From an uncultured Pelagibacteraceae bacterium (lineage in GTDB: Bacteria; Pseudomonadota; Alphaproteobacteria; Pelagibacterales; Pelagibacteraceae), in the NCBI GenBank assembly GCA_902517745.1, contig CABYDS010000002.1, positions 1 through 64,000 on the forward strand: DNA of 64,000 bases. The letters run 5' to 3'. A program made the translations under genes and the position numbers. Positions 46,657 through 55,825 of this stretch are shown piece after piece. The notes under the pieces are model-generated. The model was not told the DNA's origin. It was given only the letters and a program-made list of their open reading frames with translations, and searched no databases. The first letter of the stretch is position 1, and each line of letters opens with the position of its first letter.

Positions 46657-47780
46657 TGAGTGAAGAAGTAAAAAAAGGTTTATTAGGAATTGTTGTTGAT
46701 GAAACAGAAGTTTCTAAAGTAATGCCTGAAATTAACTCTTTAACTTATAGGGGTTATGCTGTTCAAGATCTGTGTGAATTTTGTAGATTTGAGGAAGCTG
46801 CATATCTTATTTTAAAGGGTGATTTACCAAACAGTATAGAGCTAAGACAATTTGAAAAAATTGAACGAGGACATAGGGATTTATCGAAAAATCTTTACGA
46901 AATAATTAAACACATGCCAAAGAAATCTCATCCTATGGATGTTGCTAGAACAGCAGTAAGTGTTATGGGATTAGAAGATAAAGAAACTACAGATAATTCT
47001 CAGGAAGCAAACACAAGAAAAGCTTTAAGAATTTTAGCTAAAACTCCAACTGCTTTAGCAGCTTTTTATAGAATTCGAAAAGGTAAAAAAATTATTAAAC
47101 CAAAAAAAGAGCTAACTTTTGCAGAAAACTTTTTCTATATGTGTTTTGGAAAAGTACCTCAAAAGGAAATTGTAAAAGCGTTTGATGTATCTTTAATTTT
47201 ATACGCAGAACACAGTTTTAATGTATCAACTTTTACAGCTAGAACTATTACAAGTAGTTTATCTGATATTCATGGTGCTATAACAGGCGCAATTGCTAGT
47301 TTAAAAGGACCATTACATGGTGGAGCTAATGAAGAAGTTATGCATATGATGAATAAAATCAAAAAACCTGAGAATGCCTTAAAATGGATCAATAATGCAT
47401 TAAAGAAAAAAGAGGTTGTAATGGGTTTTGGACACAGAGTTTATAAAAGTGGTGACTCTAGAGTTCCAACAATGAAAGAATATTTCAAAAAAGTTGCTAA
47501 AATTAAAAAAGATAAAAAGTTTCTAAAGATTTACGATATCGTTGAAAAAGTAATGATCAGTAAAAAAAATATTCATCCTAACGTAGATTATCCAACGGGA
47601 CCGACTTATCATTTAATGGGTTTTGATACAGATTTTTTTACACCAATATTCGTAATTTCAAGAATTACTGGTTGGTCGGCTCATATAATGGAACAGCATT
47701 CATCTAATAAATTGATTAGACCATTAGCTAAATATAAAGGCAGTAAGTACAGAAAAGTAATGCTTCTAAATCAAAGGTAA
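46656..47780 (+). CDS. prpC: 2-methylcitrate synthase
   Basis: Joins propionyl-CoA and oxaloacetate. 374 residues of the citrate-synthase fold: LTYRGYAVQDLC near residue 28, the catalytic-histidine regions SLKGPLHGGANEEVM near 215 and MGFGHRVYKSGDSR near 255, and the aspartate in DFFTPIFVISRI near 326. The short length and gene context favour methylcitrate over citrate synthase. Confidence 0.93.
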   Translation: MSEEVKKGLLGIVVDETEVSKVMPEINSLTYRGYAVQDLCEFCRFEEAAYLILKGDLPNSIELRQFEKIERGHRDLSKNLYEIIKHMPKKSHPMDVARTAVSVMGLEDKETTDNSQEANTRKALRILAKTPTALAAFYRIRKGKKIIKPKKELTFAENFFYMCFGKVPQKEIVKAFDVSLILYAEHSFNVSTFTARTITSSLSDIHGAITGAIASLKGPLHGGANEEVMHMMNKIKKPENALKWINNALKKKEVVMGFGHRVYKSGDSRVPTMKEYFKKVAKIKKDKKFLKIYDIVEKVMISKKNIHPNVDYPTGPTYHLMGFDTDFFTPIFVISRITGWSAHIMEQHSSNKLIRPLAKYKGSKYRKVMLLNQR

Positions 47781-47782
47781 TA

Positions 47783-48031
47783 TTATTTAATTTGCTTTTC
47801 TTTGTATAAAGAGACGCCTTTTTCAATTTTATTTTTGTAAGACCTTTTAAAGCTCTCTAATTGCCAACCTGAAAGTCTGTTTTCTATTTCTTTTAGATTG
47901 TTATTTTTCCAATCATCAGTTGTTTCAGGGTCTTTCCAGATTTTCTTTTCTTCATTAGATCTACCACATCCATAGCATAGACCTGATACTGGATCAGTTT
48001 TACAAATACTTATACAGGGACTTACTATCAC
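47783..48031 (-). CDS. DUF1289 family small cysteine-rich protein
   Basis: 82 residues. The N terminus has the DUF1289 pattern with four cysteines: SPCISICKTDPVSGLCYGCGR, suggesting a bound zinc ion or cluster; a WKDPETTDDW segment follows. Function unknown. It lies 6 bp after nrdB on the same strand and end to end with prpC. Confidence 0.85.
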   Translation of the reverse strand: MIVSPCISICKTDPVSGLCYGCGRSNEEKKIWKDPETTDDWKNNNLKEIENRLSGWQLESFKRSYKNKIEKGVSLYKEKQIK

Positions 48032-48037
48032 TTAATC

Positions 48038-49051
48038 CTAGGAGAAAGCGTCTATCCAGTTACCTTGTGTAGATGCTTTTGAATATTCAGTGGCTCTGCC
48101 TTCAAAGAAGTTCATATGCTCTACCGCATTTAACATAGTGTCTAACCATGTTAATGGATTTTTTTGAACATCATATATCGGCTCAAGACCTAACTGAGTT
48201 AATCTTCTATTACCAATGAACCTAATGTAATCTTTAACTTCTTGAGCAGTTAAACCTTGCATTGGACCCATTTCAAAAGCTAGATCAATAAATGCATCTT
48301 CATGTTCAATTATAGTTCTGCAAGCTTCATAAAGTTCTTTTTTAAGTTTTGGTGTCCAAATTTCAGGATTTTCTTTAATGAACTCTTTAAAAATTCTAAT
48401 CATAGAATTGCAATGAAGAGTTTCGTCTCTTACCGACCAAGTAACTATCTGACCCATTCCTTTGAGTTTATTATGTCTTGGAAAGTTTAATAAAATTGCA
48501 AAACTTGCAAATAATTGAAGACCTTCTGTGAAGGCACTAAATACTGCAACAGTTTTTGCGATATCTTCTTTTGAGTTTACATTAAAGTTTTGCATGTAAT
48601 CGTATTTGTCTTTCATTTCTTTATACTTCATGAATGCAGAATATTCAGACTCTGGCATACCGATAGTATCTAATAAATGTGAATAAGCCGCTACATGTAC
48701 TGTCTCCATAGAAGCAAATGCTGTCATCATCATTAAAACTTCTGTTGGTTTAAATACGGTTGTGTAGTGTCTTAGGTAGCAGTTGTTAACTTCAACATCT
48801 GCTTGAGTAAAAAATCTGAAGATTTGAGTTAATAAATTTTTTTCTGACTCTGAAAGATTTTTTTGCCAATCTCTGACGTCATCACCAAGTGGTACTTCCT
48901 CTGGTAACCAATGAATTCTTTGTTGTGTTAGCCACGCATCATAACACCATGGATATCTGAATGGTTTATAAACTGGGTTCTCAACTAATAGACCCATTTT
49001 TTTTGGTTCTACAATTTGTTGTTTCGTATCTTTTAGACTTTCTACTGACAT
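48038..49051 (-). CDS. nrdB: Ribonucleotide reductase class Ia, beta subunit
   Basis: Radical-generating subunit for dNTP synthesis. About 337 residues when started at MSVESLKD; an in-frame upstream start at 49060 is also possible, overlapping nrdA by up to 19 bases. Ferritin-like metal ligands are present: FFTQADVEV near 85, MMTAFASMETVHVAAY near 110 where Glu-x-x-His is followed by the radical Tyr four residues on, FTEGLQLF near 172, and VRDETLHC near 208. No ATP-cone at its N terminus. Confidence 0.95.
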   Translation of the reverse strand: MSVESLKDTKQQIVEPKKMGLLVENPVYKPFRYPWCYDAWLTQQRIHWLPEEVPLGDDVRDWQKNLSESEKNLLTQIFRFFTQADVEVNNCYLRHYTTVFKPTEVLMMMTAFASMETVHVAAYSHLLDTIGMPESEYSAFMKYKEMKDKYDYMQNFNVNSKEDIAKTVAVFSAFTEGLQLFASFAILLNFPRHNKLKGMGQIVTWSVRDETLHCNSMIRIFKEFIKENPEIWTPKLKKELYEACRTIIEHEDAFIDLAFEMGPMQGLTAQEVKDYIRFIGNRRLTQLGLEPIYDVQKNPLTWLDTMLNAVEHMNFFEGRATEYSKASTQGNWIDAFS

Positions 49052-50979
49052 GATAAACACTCCTCATATTCTGGTTGTTGATTTTCTTGTTTTTTAGATT
49101 TGTAAACATTTGCAGTTACATCTGTAGAATTTGCATCGTTTACGTTTTCCGCTCTTTGTATTGATTTAGATCTGCAGTAATAAAGGCTCTTCAATCCTTT
49201 TTTCCAAGCTTGGAAATGGATTTGGTGTAAGTCCCTTTTATGAATATCTGCAGGTATAAATATATTTATTGATTGTGCTTGTGAAATATGAGGTGTTCTG
49301 TCTGCACCTAACTCTACAATCCATTTTTGGTCTAATTCAAAAGCCGTTTTAAATACGTCTTTTTCTTGTTGGGTTAAAAAATCAAGATGAGAAACTGAGC
49401 CTTGATTAGTTGTGATACTTGACCATGTTTCATCATCATTTTTACCGTGTTTCTCTAATAATTTACTTAGATATTTATTTCTAACGTTAAATGATCCAGA
49501 CAAAGTTTTATGTGTATAACTATTTGCTGCAATTGGCTCTACACCTGGAGATGTTCCACCACAAATAATTGAAATTGAAGCAGTTGGAGCTATTGCAGTT
49601 TTATTCGAAAATCTTTCATTAATACCATAATCAGCAGCATCTGGACATGCACCTCTTTCATCAGCCAAATCCTTTGAAGCTTGATCAACTTGTTTTTGGA
49701 TGCTTTCAAATATTTTTTTATTCCAAACTTTACTCATCACTGACTCAAAAGGAATCATTTTTTGTTGGAAGAATGAATGAAGACCCATAACGCCTAAACC
49801 AACACTTCTTTCTTTTAAAGCTGAATAAACTGCATCACTAAATGACTCGGGGGCTTTTTCAGTAAAGTCAGTTAATACATTGTCTAAAAATCTCATTACA
49901 TCTGGAACAAAGTTTTCATCGTCTTTCCATTCATCATAAGTTTCTAAATTTAAAGATGATAAACAACATACTGCTGTTCTATCTCTACCCTCTTTATCAA
50001 TTCCTGTTGGTAAAGTTATCTCACTACACAAGTTAGATGTCTTAACAGTTAAACCAGCAAGCTTATGATGTTGAGGTATCATTCTATTAACCGTATCAAT
50101 GAATACAATATAAGGTTCACCAGTTTCAATTCTTGCAGTTAATAATCTAATCCATAAATTTCTTGCAGAAACAGTTGCTTGAACTGATTGATCTTTTGGA
50201 CTTTTTAGTGCCCATTGTTCGTCTAACTCAACAGCTCTCATAAATGCATCTGAAACTAAAACACCGTGGTGTAAATTTAATGATCTTCTGTTTGGATCAC
50301 CACCTGTTGGTCTTCTCATTTCAATAAATTCTTCTATCTCTGGATGATCAATTGGAAGATAACAAGCTGCAGATCCTCTTCTTAAAGAACCTTGACTGAT
50401 CGCCATTGTCAAAGAGTCCATAACTTTTATAAAAGGAATTATTCCTGAAGTTTTTCCAACTCTTCCAATTTTTTCTCCGATAGATCTTAAGTTACCCCAG
50501 TAACTTCCAATACCTCCACCTTTAGCAGCTAACCAAACATTTTCACTCCATAGGTCTAATATTCCTGTCAAGCTATCCCCTGCTTCATTTAAGAAACAAG
50601 AAATTGGCAAACCTCTTTTTGTCCCACCATTTGATAAAACTGGTGTTGCTGGCATGAACCATAAATTACTTATGTAGTTGTAAAGTCTTTGCGCGTGTAA
50701 GTTATCATCTGCGTAATGACTCGCAACTCTTGCAAATAAATCTTGGAAAGACTCGTTTTCTCCAAGGTATCTGTCGCTTAGTGTTGCTCTTCCAAAATCT
50801 GTTAAATTATTATCTCTAGATCTATCTATTTTAATAGTTATCCCTTTAGAATTTTGAAACAACTCTGTGTTGTTATTTAGTGAAAATAAGTCTGGTCTTT
50901 TGTCATTATTGCTGATTTTTTCCGCTGGTTTATAATCAGAGACAGCCTTCCTGATTGCCTGAGACAATGTTTTGTTCAT
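49042..50979 (-). CDS. nrdA: Ribonucleotide reductase class Ia, alpha subunit (no ATP cone)
   Basis: Catalytic subunit reducing NDPs to dNDPs. 645 residues, about 100 fewer than E. coli NrdA: the N-terminal ATP-cone with its usual V-x-K-R-D-G motif is not visible. Active-site cysteines are present (GLPISCFLNEAGDS near 125, TSNLCSEITLPTG near 312), and the C terminus ends with the redox pair CLSCQ after YYCRSKSIQRAENV. Preceded by two candidate NrdR boxes. It overlaps nrdB. Confidence 0.95.
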   Translation of the reverse strand: MNKTLSQAIRKAVSDYKPAEKISNNDKRPDLFSLNNNTELFQNSKGITIKIDRSRDNNLTDFGRATLSDRYLGENESFQDLFARVASHYADDNLHAQRLYNYISNLWFMPATPVLSNGGTKRGLPISCFLNEAGDSLTGILDLWSENVWLAAKGGGIGSYWGNLRSIGEKIGRVGKTSGIIPFIKVMDSLTMAISQGSLRRGSAACYLPIDHPEIEEFIEMRRPTGGDPNRRSLNLHHGVLVSDAFMRAVELDEQWALKSPKDQSVQATVSARNLWIRLLTARIETGEPYIVFIDTVNRMIPQHHKLAGLTVKTSNLCSEITLPTGIDKEGRDRTAVCCLSSLNLETYDEWKDDENFVPDVMRFLDNVLTDFTEKAPESFSDAVYSALKERSVGLGVMGLHSFFQQKMIPFESVMSKVWNKKIFESIQKQVDQASKDLADERGACPDAADYGINERFSNKTAIAPTASISIICGGTSPGVEPIAANSYTHKTLSGSFNVRNKYLSKLLEKHGKNDDETWSSITTNQGSVSHLDFLTQQEKDVFKTAFELDQKWIVELGADRTPHISQAQSINIFIPADIHKRDLHQIHFQAWKKGLKSLYYCRSKSIQRAENVNDANSTDVTANVYKSKKQENQQPEYEECLSCQ

Positions 50980-51019
50980 TAAACTCCCTTTTTATCTTTA
51001 TACTAAAAAATCTAGTAAA

Positions 51020-51066
51020 TAACTAGATATAGTGTGTAGATTTACCTGATATACTATATAAATTGT
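51020..51066 (-). promoter_or_regulatory. Tandem candidate NrdR boxes upstream of nrdA
   Basis: TAACTAGATATAGTGT (51020-51035) and ATACTATATAAATTGT (51051-51066) each match the palindromic NrdR-box consensus ACAC-W-ATAT-V-T-W-GTGT at 13 of 16 positions by my count. Their spacing is 31 bp start to start, about three helical turns, as usual for NrdR pairs. They lie 41-87 bp before the nrdA start codon. Expected role: repression of nrdAB when dATP/ATP-loaded NrdR binds. nrdR is not in the window. Confidence 0.72.
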
Positions 51067-51140
51067 AAATCAATAGAACATTTATAGAACTTATTAAATA
51101 TTTTTCAATAAAAATTTTAAAAAAATGTACATATATCCAC

Positions 51141-52595
51141 ATGAATAATTCAGGAAAAATAGATCCCTATGGTTTTCGGGAATATGACGCAAGATGGGTA
51201 TACGAAAAAGACATAGATGATGATGGAATCGTTCAACTCGGTAAAGGTCTTGGAACTCAAATAATCAATCATACAAAAAAAAACAATCCTAGAATTATAG
51301 TTGGTCAAGATTACAGATCTTACAGCGAACACATAAAGGAAAAATTAAAAGAAGGTTTGGTTTCAACTGGATGCAATATAGAAGATGTAGGATTATCTTT
51401 ATCCCCTATGGTTTACTTCGCACAATTTAATCTAGACTCAGATGCAATTGCAATGGTTACAGCTAGTCATAATGAAAATGGTTGGACGGGTGTAAAAATG
51501 GGTATCAAAAAAGGACTTACTCATGCACCTGAAGAAATGAAAGAATTAAAAGATATTACACTCCATCAAAAATTTATTAATGGAGAAGGCAACGTAAAAA
51601 AAATCGATGGTTTTCAGGATATATATAAAAATGATTTGATAACAAAAAACAGATTAAATAAAAAAATTAAAGCAGTTGTTGCATGTGGTAATGGAACAGC
51701 AGGGATATTTGCACCAGAAATTTTAAGAGGTATTGGCTGCGAAGTCGTTGAACTTGATTGCAATTTGGATTGGACTTTTCCAAAATACAATCCTAATCCT
51801 GAAGATTTAGAAATGTTACATGCAATTTCAAAAGCTGTGAAAGATAATAATGCAGACATAGGATTTGGATTTGATGGAGATGGAGATAGAGTTGGGGTTA
51901 TTGACAATGAAGGTAACGAAATTTTTTCAGATAAAATAGGGCTTTTAATTTCTAGAAATCTCTCAAAAGATCATAAAAATAGTAAATTTATCGTTGATGT
52001 AAAATCTACAGGTCTATATTCAAATGATAAAGTATTAAAAGAAAATAATTGTGAAACAATTTATTGGAAAACAGGACACTCTCATATCAAAAGAAAGGTA
52101 AATGCTGAAAAAGCTTTAGCTGGATTTGAAAAAAGTGGACATTTCTTTTTTAATGAACCTCTAGGTTACGGATACGACGATGGAATAAATTCTGCAATCC
52201 AAGTTTGTAAATTACTAAATAAAAGTGAAAAAAGGATTAGCGAAATTCTCAAAGAAATACCAATAACTTATCAAAGTCCTACAATGGGTCCATATTGTAA
52301 AGATAGTGAAAAATATGAGGTTATTGATAAATTGGTTGAGGAGATTAAGAAAATTAAAGAAGATAAAATTAAAATTGATGATCAGGAAATTAATGAAATA
52401 CTAACAGTAAATGGAATAAGATTTTCTTTTAAAGATGGATCCTGGGGATTAATAAGAGCATCTTCTAATAAACCCTCGTTAGTAATAGTAATTGAAAGCG
52501 CAACTTCTGAAAAAAGAAAGATAAAAATCTTTGAATTTATTGATAATTTAATTCAAAAAACCGGTAAAGTTGGGGATTACGATCAAAAAATTTAA
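51141..52595 (+). CDS. Phosphomannomutase/phosphoglucomutase family protein
   Basis: Interconverts hexose 1- and 6-phosphates. 484 residues of the alpha-D-phosphohexomutase family: catalytic serine loop MVTASHNENGWTGVKMG near residue 112, Mg-binding GFDGDGDRVGVID near 243, and sugar-binding GHFFFNEPLGYGYDDG near 333. The N terminus GFREYDARWVYEKDI is typical. The substrate preference (mannose, glucose or both) cannot be fixed from sequence. It is a lone gene facing tauE. Confidence 0.9.
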   Translation: MNNSGKIDPYGFREYDARWVYEKDIDDDGIVQLGKGLGTQIINHTKKNNPRIIVGQDYRSYSEHIKEKLKEGLVSTGCNIEDVGLSLSPMVYFAQFNLDSDAIAMVTASHNENGWTGVKMGIKKGLTHAPEEMKELKDITLHQKFINGEGNVKKIDGFQDIYKNDLITKNRLNKKIKAVVACGNGTAGIFAPEILRGIGCEVVELDCNLDWTFPKYNPNPEDLEMLHAISKAVKDNNADIGFGFDGDGDRVGVIDNEGNEIFSDKIGLLISRNLSKDHKNSKFIVDVKSTGLYSNDKVLKENNCETIYWKTGHSHIKRKVNAEKALAGFEKSGHFFFNEPLGYGYDDGINSAIQVCKLLNKSEKRISEILKEIPITYQSPTMGPYCKDSEKYEVIDKLVEEIKKIKEDKIKIDDQEINEILTVNGIRFSFKDGSWGLIRASSNKPSLVIVIESATSEKRKIKIFEFIDNLIQKTGKVGDYDQKI

Positions 52596-52648
52596 AATTC
52601 AACTATAAAGAGTTAAGAAAGTTTTAGAGAATCGATTAAGATGTAATT

Positions 52649-52685
52649 GAGGTGGCGGAGGGAGACTGAAACCACCTCGTCTCCT
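52649..52685 (+). other. GC-rich putative pseudoknot between convergent genes
   Basis: Two interleaved stems: GAGGTGG (52649-52655) pairs with CCACCTC (52672-52678), and GGAGAC (52661-52666) pairs with GTCTCC (52679-52684). The interleaving order gives an H-type pseudoknot, not nested hairpins, on either strand. It stands out from the AT-rich surroundings and abuts the tauE stop codon. It could be a shared terminator, a small RNA or a riboswitch-like element; a tRNA-Ser-like remnant was considered. Pairing is seen; function is unknown. Confidence 0.5.
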
Positions 52686-53517
52686 AGGTCACTAAAAATC
52701 TATATAAAAATAAAGTCCCAATAACATATAAAAAAACACCAAATAATCTTTGAGTTTTAACTCTATCTAGGTCTTGAACTGTTTTTGCTCCAATCCTTGC
52801 CATGAATGTGGTTATTGGAACAAAAATTATAAATGCAGGTATATTAATAAATCCAATACTGAGTGGGATATCAGCTTTTAACATCAAACCAGATGTAAAA
52901 AATCCAATTGATCCAAATAAAGCTATTATAAATCCAATAGCTGCAGAGCTTCCTATTGCTAAGTTAATAGGGTAACCAAAGTATCTTAAGATAGGAACAT
53001 TCATCATAGCTCCTGTTATGCCCATAGGAGCAGATATTAATCCTGACAAAAATCCAAATATTATTCTTGGGAAAATATTAAATTTTTTCTTAATTTTTTT
53101 TTTCTTTTCACTTTGTAATAGCAAGTAAGCTCCAAAAAAGAAAACAACAGCAGAAAAAAAGAATAACAATGTTTTAGTATTCATCAATGCTGCCATCAAT
53201 GTTCCAGAGAAAACTCCAATTATCACAAATGTTCCATAATTTTTAATAATATTAAAATCAACAGCATTGTATTTTTTATGAGTTAATACTGAGGCTGTAG
53301 CAGTTAAAATTGTTATTGAGAAAGCTGTACCTACAGATAAATGCATTAAATAATCTTTATCCACGTTAAATGCTTCAAATACAAAAAATAAAAATGGAAC
53401 TGAGATTAATCCTCCACCGATACCAAAAAAACCTGCAAAAAAACCAACCGGAACAGCGGCTGCCATCATTAAAAAAATAAAATAAATATTATTAATCTCT
53501 AAAAGAGTATTATTCAA
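52684..53517 (-). CDS. TauE/SafE family sulfite/anion exporter
   Basis: 277 residues with about eight hydrophobic segments and two family half-motifs: GFFAGFFGIGGGLISVPFL near residue 23 and FLSGLISAPMGITGAMMNVP near 155. Inner-membrane transporter, possibly for sulfite, sulfoacetate or other organic anions. Overlaps dusA by 8 bases and is the last gene of the dctPQM run, so a role in the same substrate pathway is possible. Confidence 0.88.
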   Translation of the reverse strand: MNNTLLEINNIYFIFLMMAAAVPVGFFAGFFGIGGGLISVPFLFFVFEAFNVDKDYLMHLSVGTAFSITILTATASVLTHKKYNAVDFNIIKNYGTFVIIGVFSGTLMAALMNTKTLLFFFSAVVFFFGAYLLLQSEKKKKIKKKFNIFPRIIFGFLSGLISAPMGITGAMMNVPILRYFGYPINLAIGSSAAIGFIIALFGSIGFFTSGLMLKADIPLSIGFINIPAFIIFVPITTFMARIGAKTVQDLDRVKTQRLFGVFLYVIGTLFLYRFLVT

Positions 53518-54511
53518 TTTGCCCTGCCGATATACTTTGTGGATTAAACTTTACTTTATCCATTATGTGATCAATTTTCTTAACATCGGCATCTCTTACA
53601 CACATATTTTCACTTAAATATCTTTTCCAAAAACTTGAACCAGTTTGGCCATGAAATAGACCAAGGGTATGTCTCATAATTTGGTTTAATCTTGTACCCT
53701 TTTTTATCTCTTCTTTTACATACTCAATTAGTTTCTCAACAACTTCTTGTCTTGTCAAAACTTCACTATTGTTAAAAATTTTATTTTCAATATCTGCTAA
53801 CATGTAAGGAGAATGATAAATAGATCTTCCAATCATAACACCATCAACATTATTTAAATGTTCTTTAATTTGATCAGTAGAAGTTATGCCACCATTTATA
53901 ATTATTTCTAAATTTTGAAAATCTTTCTTTAATTTATTTACATATTCATATTTTAATGGTGGAATATTTAAATTTTGTTTAGGTGTAAATTTTCCTAGCA
54001 TTGCCTTTCTGGCATGGATTATAAAAGTTTTAACACCTGTATCTTTCAAAATATTTATAAAATTATATAAATTTTCATATTGATCAACATTGTCGTATCC
54101 AATTCTAGTTTTGACAGTCACGGGAAGTGAAGTTTTTGATATCATGGAACTTAAGCAATCAGCTACAAGATTAGGTTCTTGAATTAAACAAGCTCCAAAT
54201 CTATTTTTCTGAACTTTTTTACTTGGACAGCCTAAATTCAAATTTATTTCATCATAACCAAATTCTTCACCTAAATATGCTGCATTTCCTAATAGTTTTG
54301 GAGAAGAACCACCAAGTTGCAGAGCAACAGGTTTTTCTCTCATATCAAATTCTAATAGTTTCTTTTTATCTCCTCTATCAATAGCTTCTGATACAATCAT
54401 TTCAGTATAGAGAAGAACGTTTTTACTAATTAGTCTTAAGAAAAATCTTTCATGTTTATCTGTGCAGTCCATCATTGGAGCAACAGAAACAGTTCTATTT
54501 AAACTAGACAT
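53510..54511 (-). CDS. dusA: tRNA-dihydrouridine synthase A
   Basis: FMN-dependent reduction of uridines in the tRNA D loop. 333 residues of the TIM-barrel Dus family: SVAPMMDCTDKHERFFLRL near residue 10 (DusA-type, with H-x-R), NLNLGCPSKKVQKNRFGACL near 92 containing the catalytic cysteine, and NGGITS near 207. Overlaps both neighbours by 8 bases each. Confidence 0.93.
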   Translation of the reverse strand: MSSLNRTVSVAPMMDCTDKHERFFLRLISKNVLLYTEMIVSEAIDRGDKKKLLEFDMREKPVALQLGGSSPKLLGNAAYLGEEFGYDEINLNLGCPSKKVQKNRFGACLIQEPNLVADCLSSMISKTSLPVTVKTRIGYDNVDQYENLYNFINILKDTGVKTFIIHARKAMLGKFTPKQNLNIPPLKYEYVNKLKKDFQNLEIIINGGITSTDQIKEHLNNVDGVMIGRSIYHSPYMLADIENKIFNNSEVLTRQEVVEKLIEYVKEEIKKGTRLNQIMRHTLGLFHGQTGSSFWKRYLSENMCVRDADVKKIDHIMDKVKFNPQSISAGQIE

Positions 54512-55811
54512 ATTTTTTGAGTTTGCTTGATATATTAATTTTTTTTTCGTTTACATACTCTTGATGATTTTGTTCAATTTTCCCAAGTTCATATTTGTAA
54601 TTAACCATTATTCCAAATGACCTTTTAAATCCTACATCAGAAACGTTAGCATTAACTACGATATCGTCAATTTCAGCTCCATTTTTTAAATGAAACCTGC
54701 ATACATCATTTATAGGAAAACCTAGATCATTTTTTTGTACAGCTAAGTAATTTAAAGCAAGTTTTGTAAGTAAATCTTTATTATCAATAAATTTTCTATC
54801 TCCAATTTTAAGATCTAATGATTTTAAAAACTCAACTTTTACAAAATTATCTTTTTGTACTATTTCACTAATTTTCTCATTTTCTGAAGATTTTACCCAA
54901 TCTGCAAAACCTTGCATCGGTGATAAGGTGCCAAAATTTTTAACATCAGGTAACTCTTCTTGTAACTCATATACCACTCTCTTGATTAAGAAGTTACCAA
55001 GCGTAACTCTTGAAAGACCCTCTTGACAGTTGCTAATTGAATAAAATGTAGCTGTATCATAATTTTCATTTTTTCCATCATTAGGTCTTGTCAATTCTTG
55101 AATAGATTTTGCCAAACCTTTCGTTAGTGCAATCTCAACAAAAATTATTGGTTCATCTTCTAATGCTGGATGAAAATAGGCAAAAAATCTTCTATTTTCT
55201 CCTAATCTAATTTTCAATTCGTTCATGTCTTTCATTGAATGAACTTTTTCATATTTTAATAATTTTTCTAATATTGCAGCTTTTGTATCCCAAGTAATTT
55301 TTCTTAATTTTAAAAATCCAGGATTGAACCAATTTTTAAATATATCAATCAAATCGTAATCTAATTCTTTTAATTCAGGGTTTTTTAATAAAAACATTTG
55401 TAGATCTTCTCTTAAAGAAACAATCTCAGCCGTTCCATTAGGAGCCATGTTTAATCTAACAAACAATTCTTTTCTAGTTCCTGATGTAATTCTTGATAAA
55501 TTTAAAATTGATCTACTATTTTTATTTTCGGTATAATCTTTAATAGCATTGTCAATATTTGCTGTATCGGGTTTATATTTTTCATTTACTTGAAGCAAGA
55601 ATCTTAATTTATCTTCATGAGATAAGTTATGATATCTAAAAAGAATGTCTCTAGCTAATGTGATTCCAAATGCTGCTCCTTTAGATGATAACAAATCATC
55701 ACATAGCTCAATCAAATCCCTTTTTTTAGAGAATTTTTTTAGTGATTTTTTCTCTAAAATTTTTTGACCAGCATCTGCAATCGTCTCAAATATTCTTTTT
55801 ATATTTAACAT
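54504..55811 (-). CDS. Malonyl-CoA decarboxylase
   Basis: Converts malonyl-CoA to acetyl-CoA and CO2. 435 residues of the MCD family. The C-terminal GNAT-like catalytic domain shows FYSISNCQEGLSRVTLGNFL near 260, and NFGTLSPMQGF near 295 equivalent to the T-L-S-P-x-x-G-F motif; the catalytic histidine is probably in CRFHLKNGA near 378. N-terminal helical domain precedes. It follows dctM by 14 bp, linking a TRAP transporter with malonyl-CoA metabolism. Confidence 0.9.
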   Translation of the reverse strand: MLNIKRIFETIADAGQKILEKKSLKKFSKKRDLIELCDDLLSSKGAAFGITLARDILFRYHNLSHEDKLRFLLQVNEKYKPDTANIDNAIKDYTENKNSRSILNLSRITSGTRKELFVRLNMAPNGTAEIVSLREDLQMFLLKNPELKELDYDLIDIFKNWFNPGFLKLRKITWDTKAAILEKLLKYEKVHSMKDMNELKIRLGENRRFFAYFHPALEDEPIIFVEIALTKGLAKSIQELTRPNDGKNENYDTATFYSISNCQEGLSRVTLGNFLIKRVVYELQEELPDVKNFGTLSPMQGFADWVKSSENEKISEIVQKDNFVKVEFLKSLDLKIGDRKFIDNKDLLTKLALNYLAVQKNDLGFPINDVCRFHLKNGAEIDDIVVNANVSDVGFKRSFGIMVNYKYELGKIEQNHQEYVNEKKINISSKLKKYV

Positions 55812-55825
55812 AGCGTTTTTATATA

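Noticed and set aside
52649..52685. Remnant of a tRNA-Ser att site
   Set aside because: The TGGCGGAGGGAG word resembles the 3' end of a tRNA-Ser read on the minus strand, but the following bases do not continue the T arm. The two perfect interleaved stems explain the sequence better.
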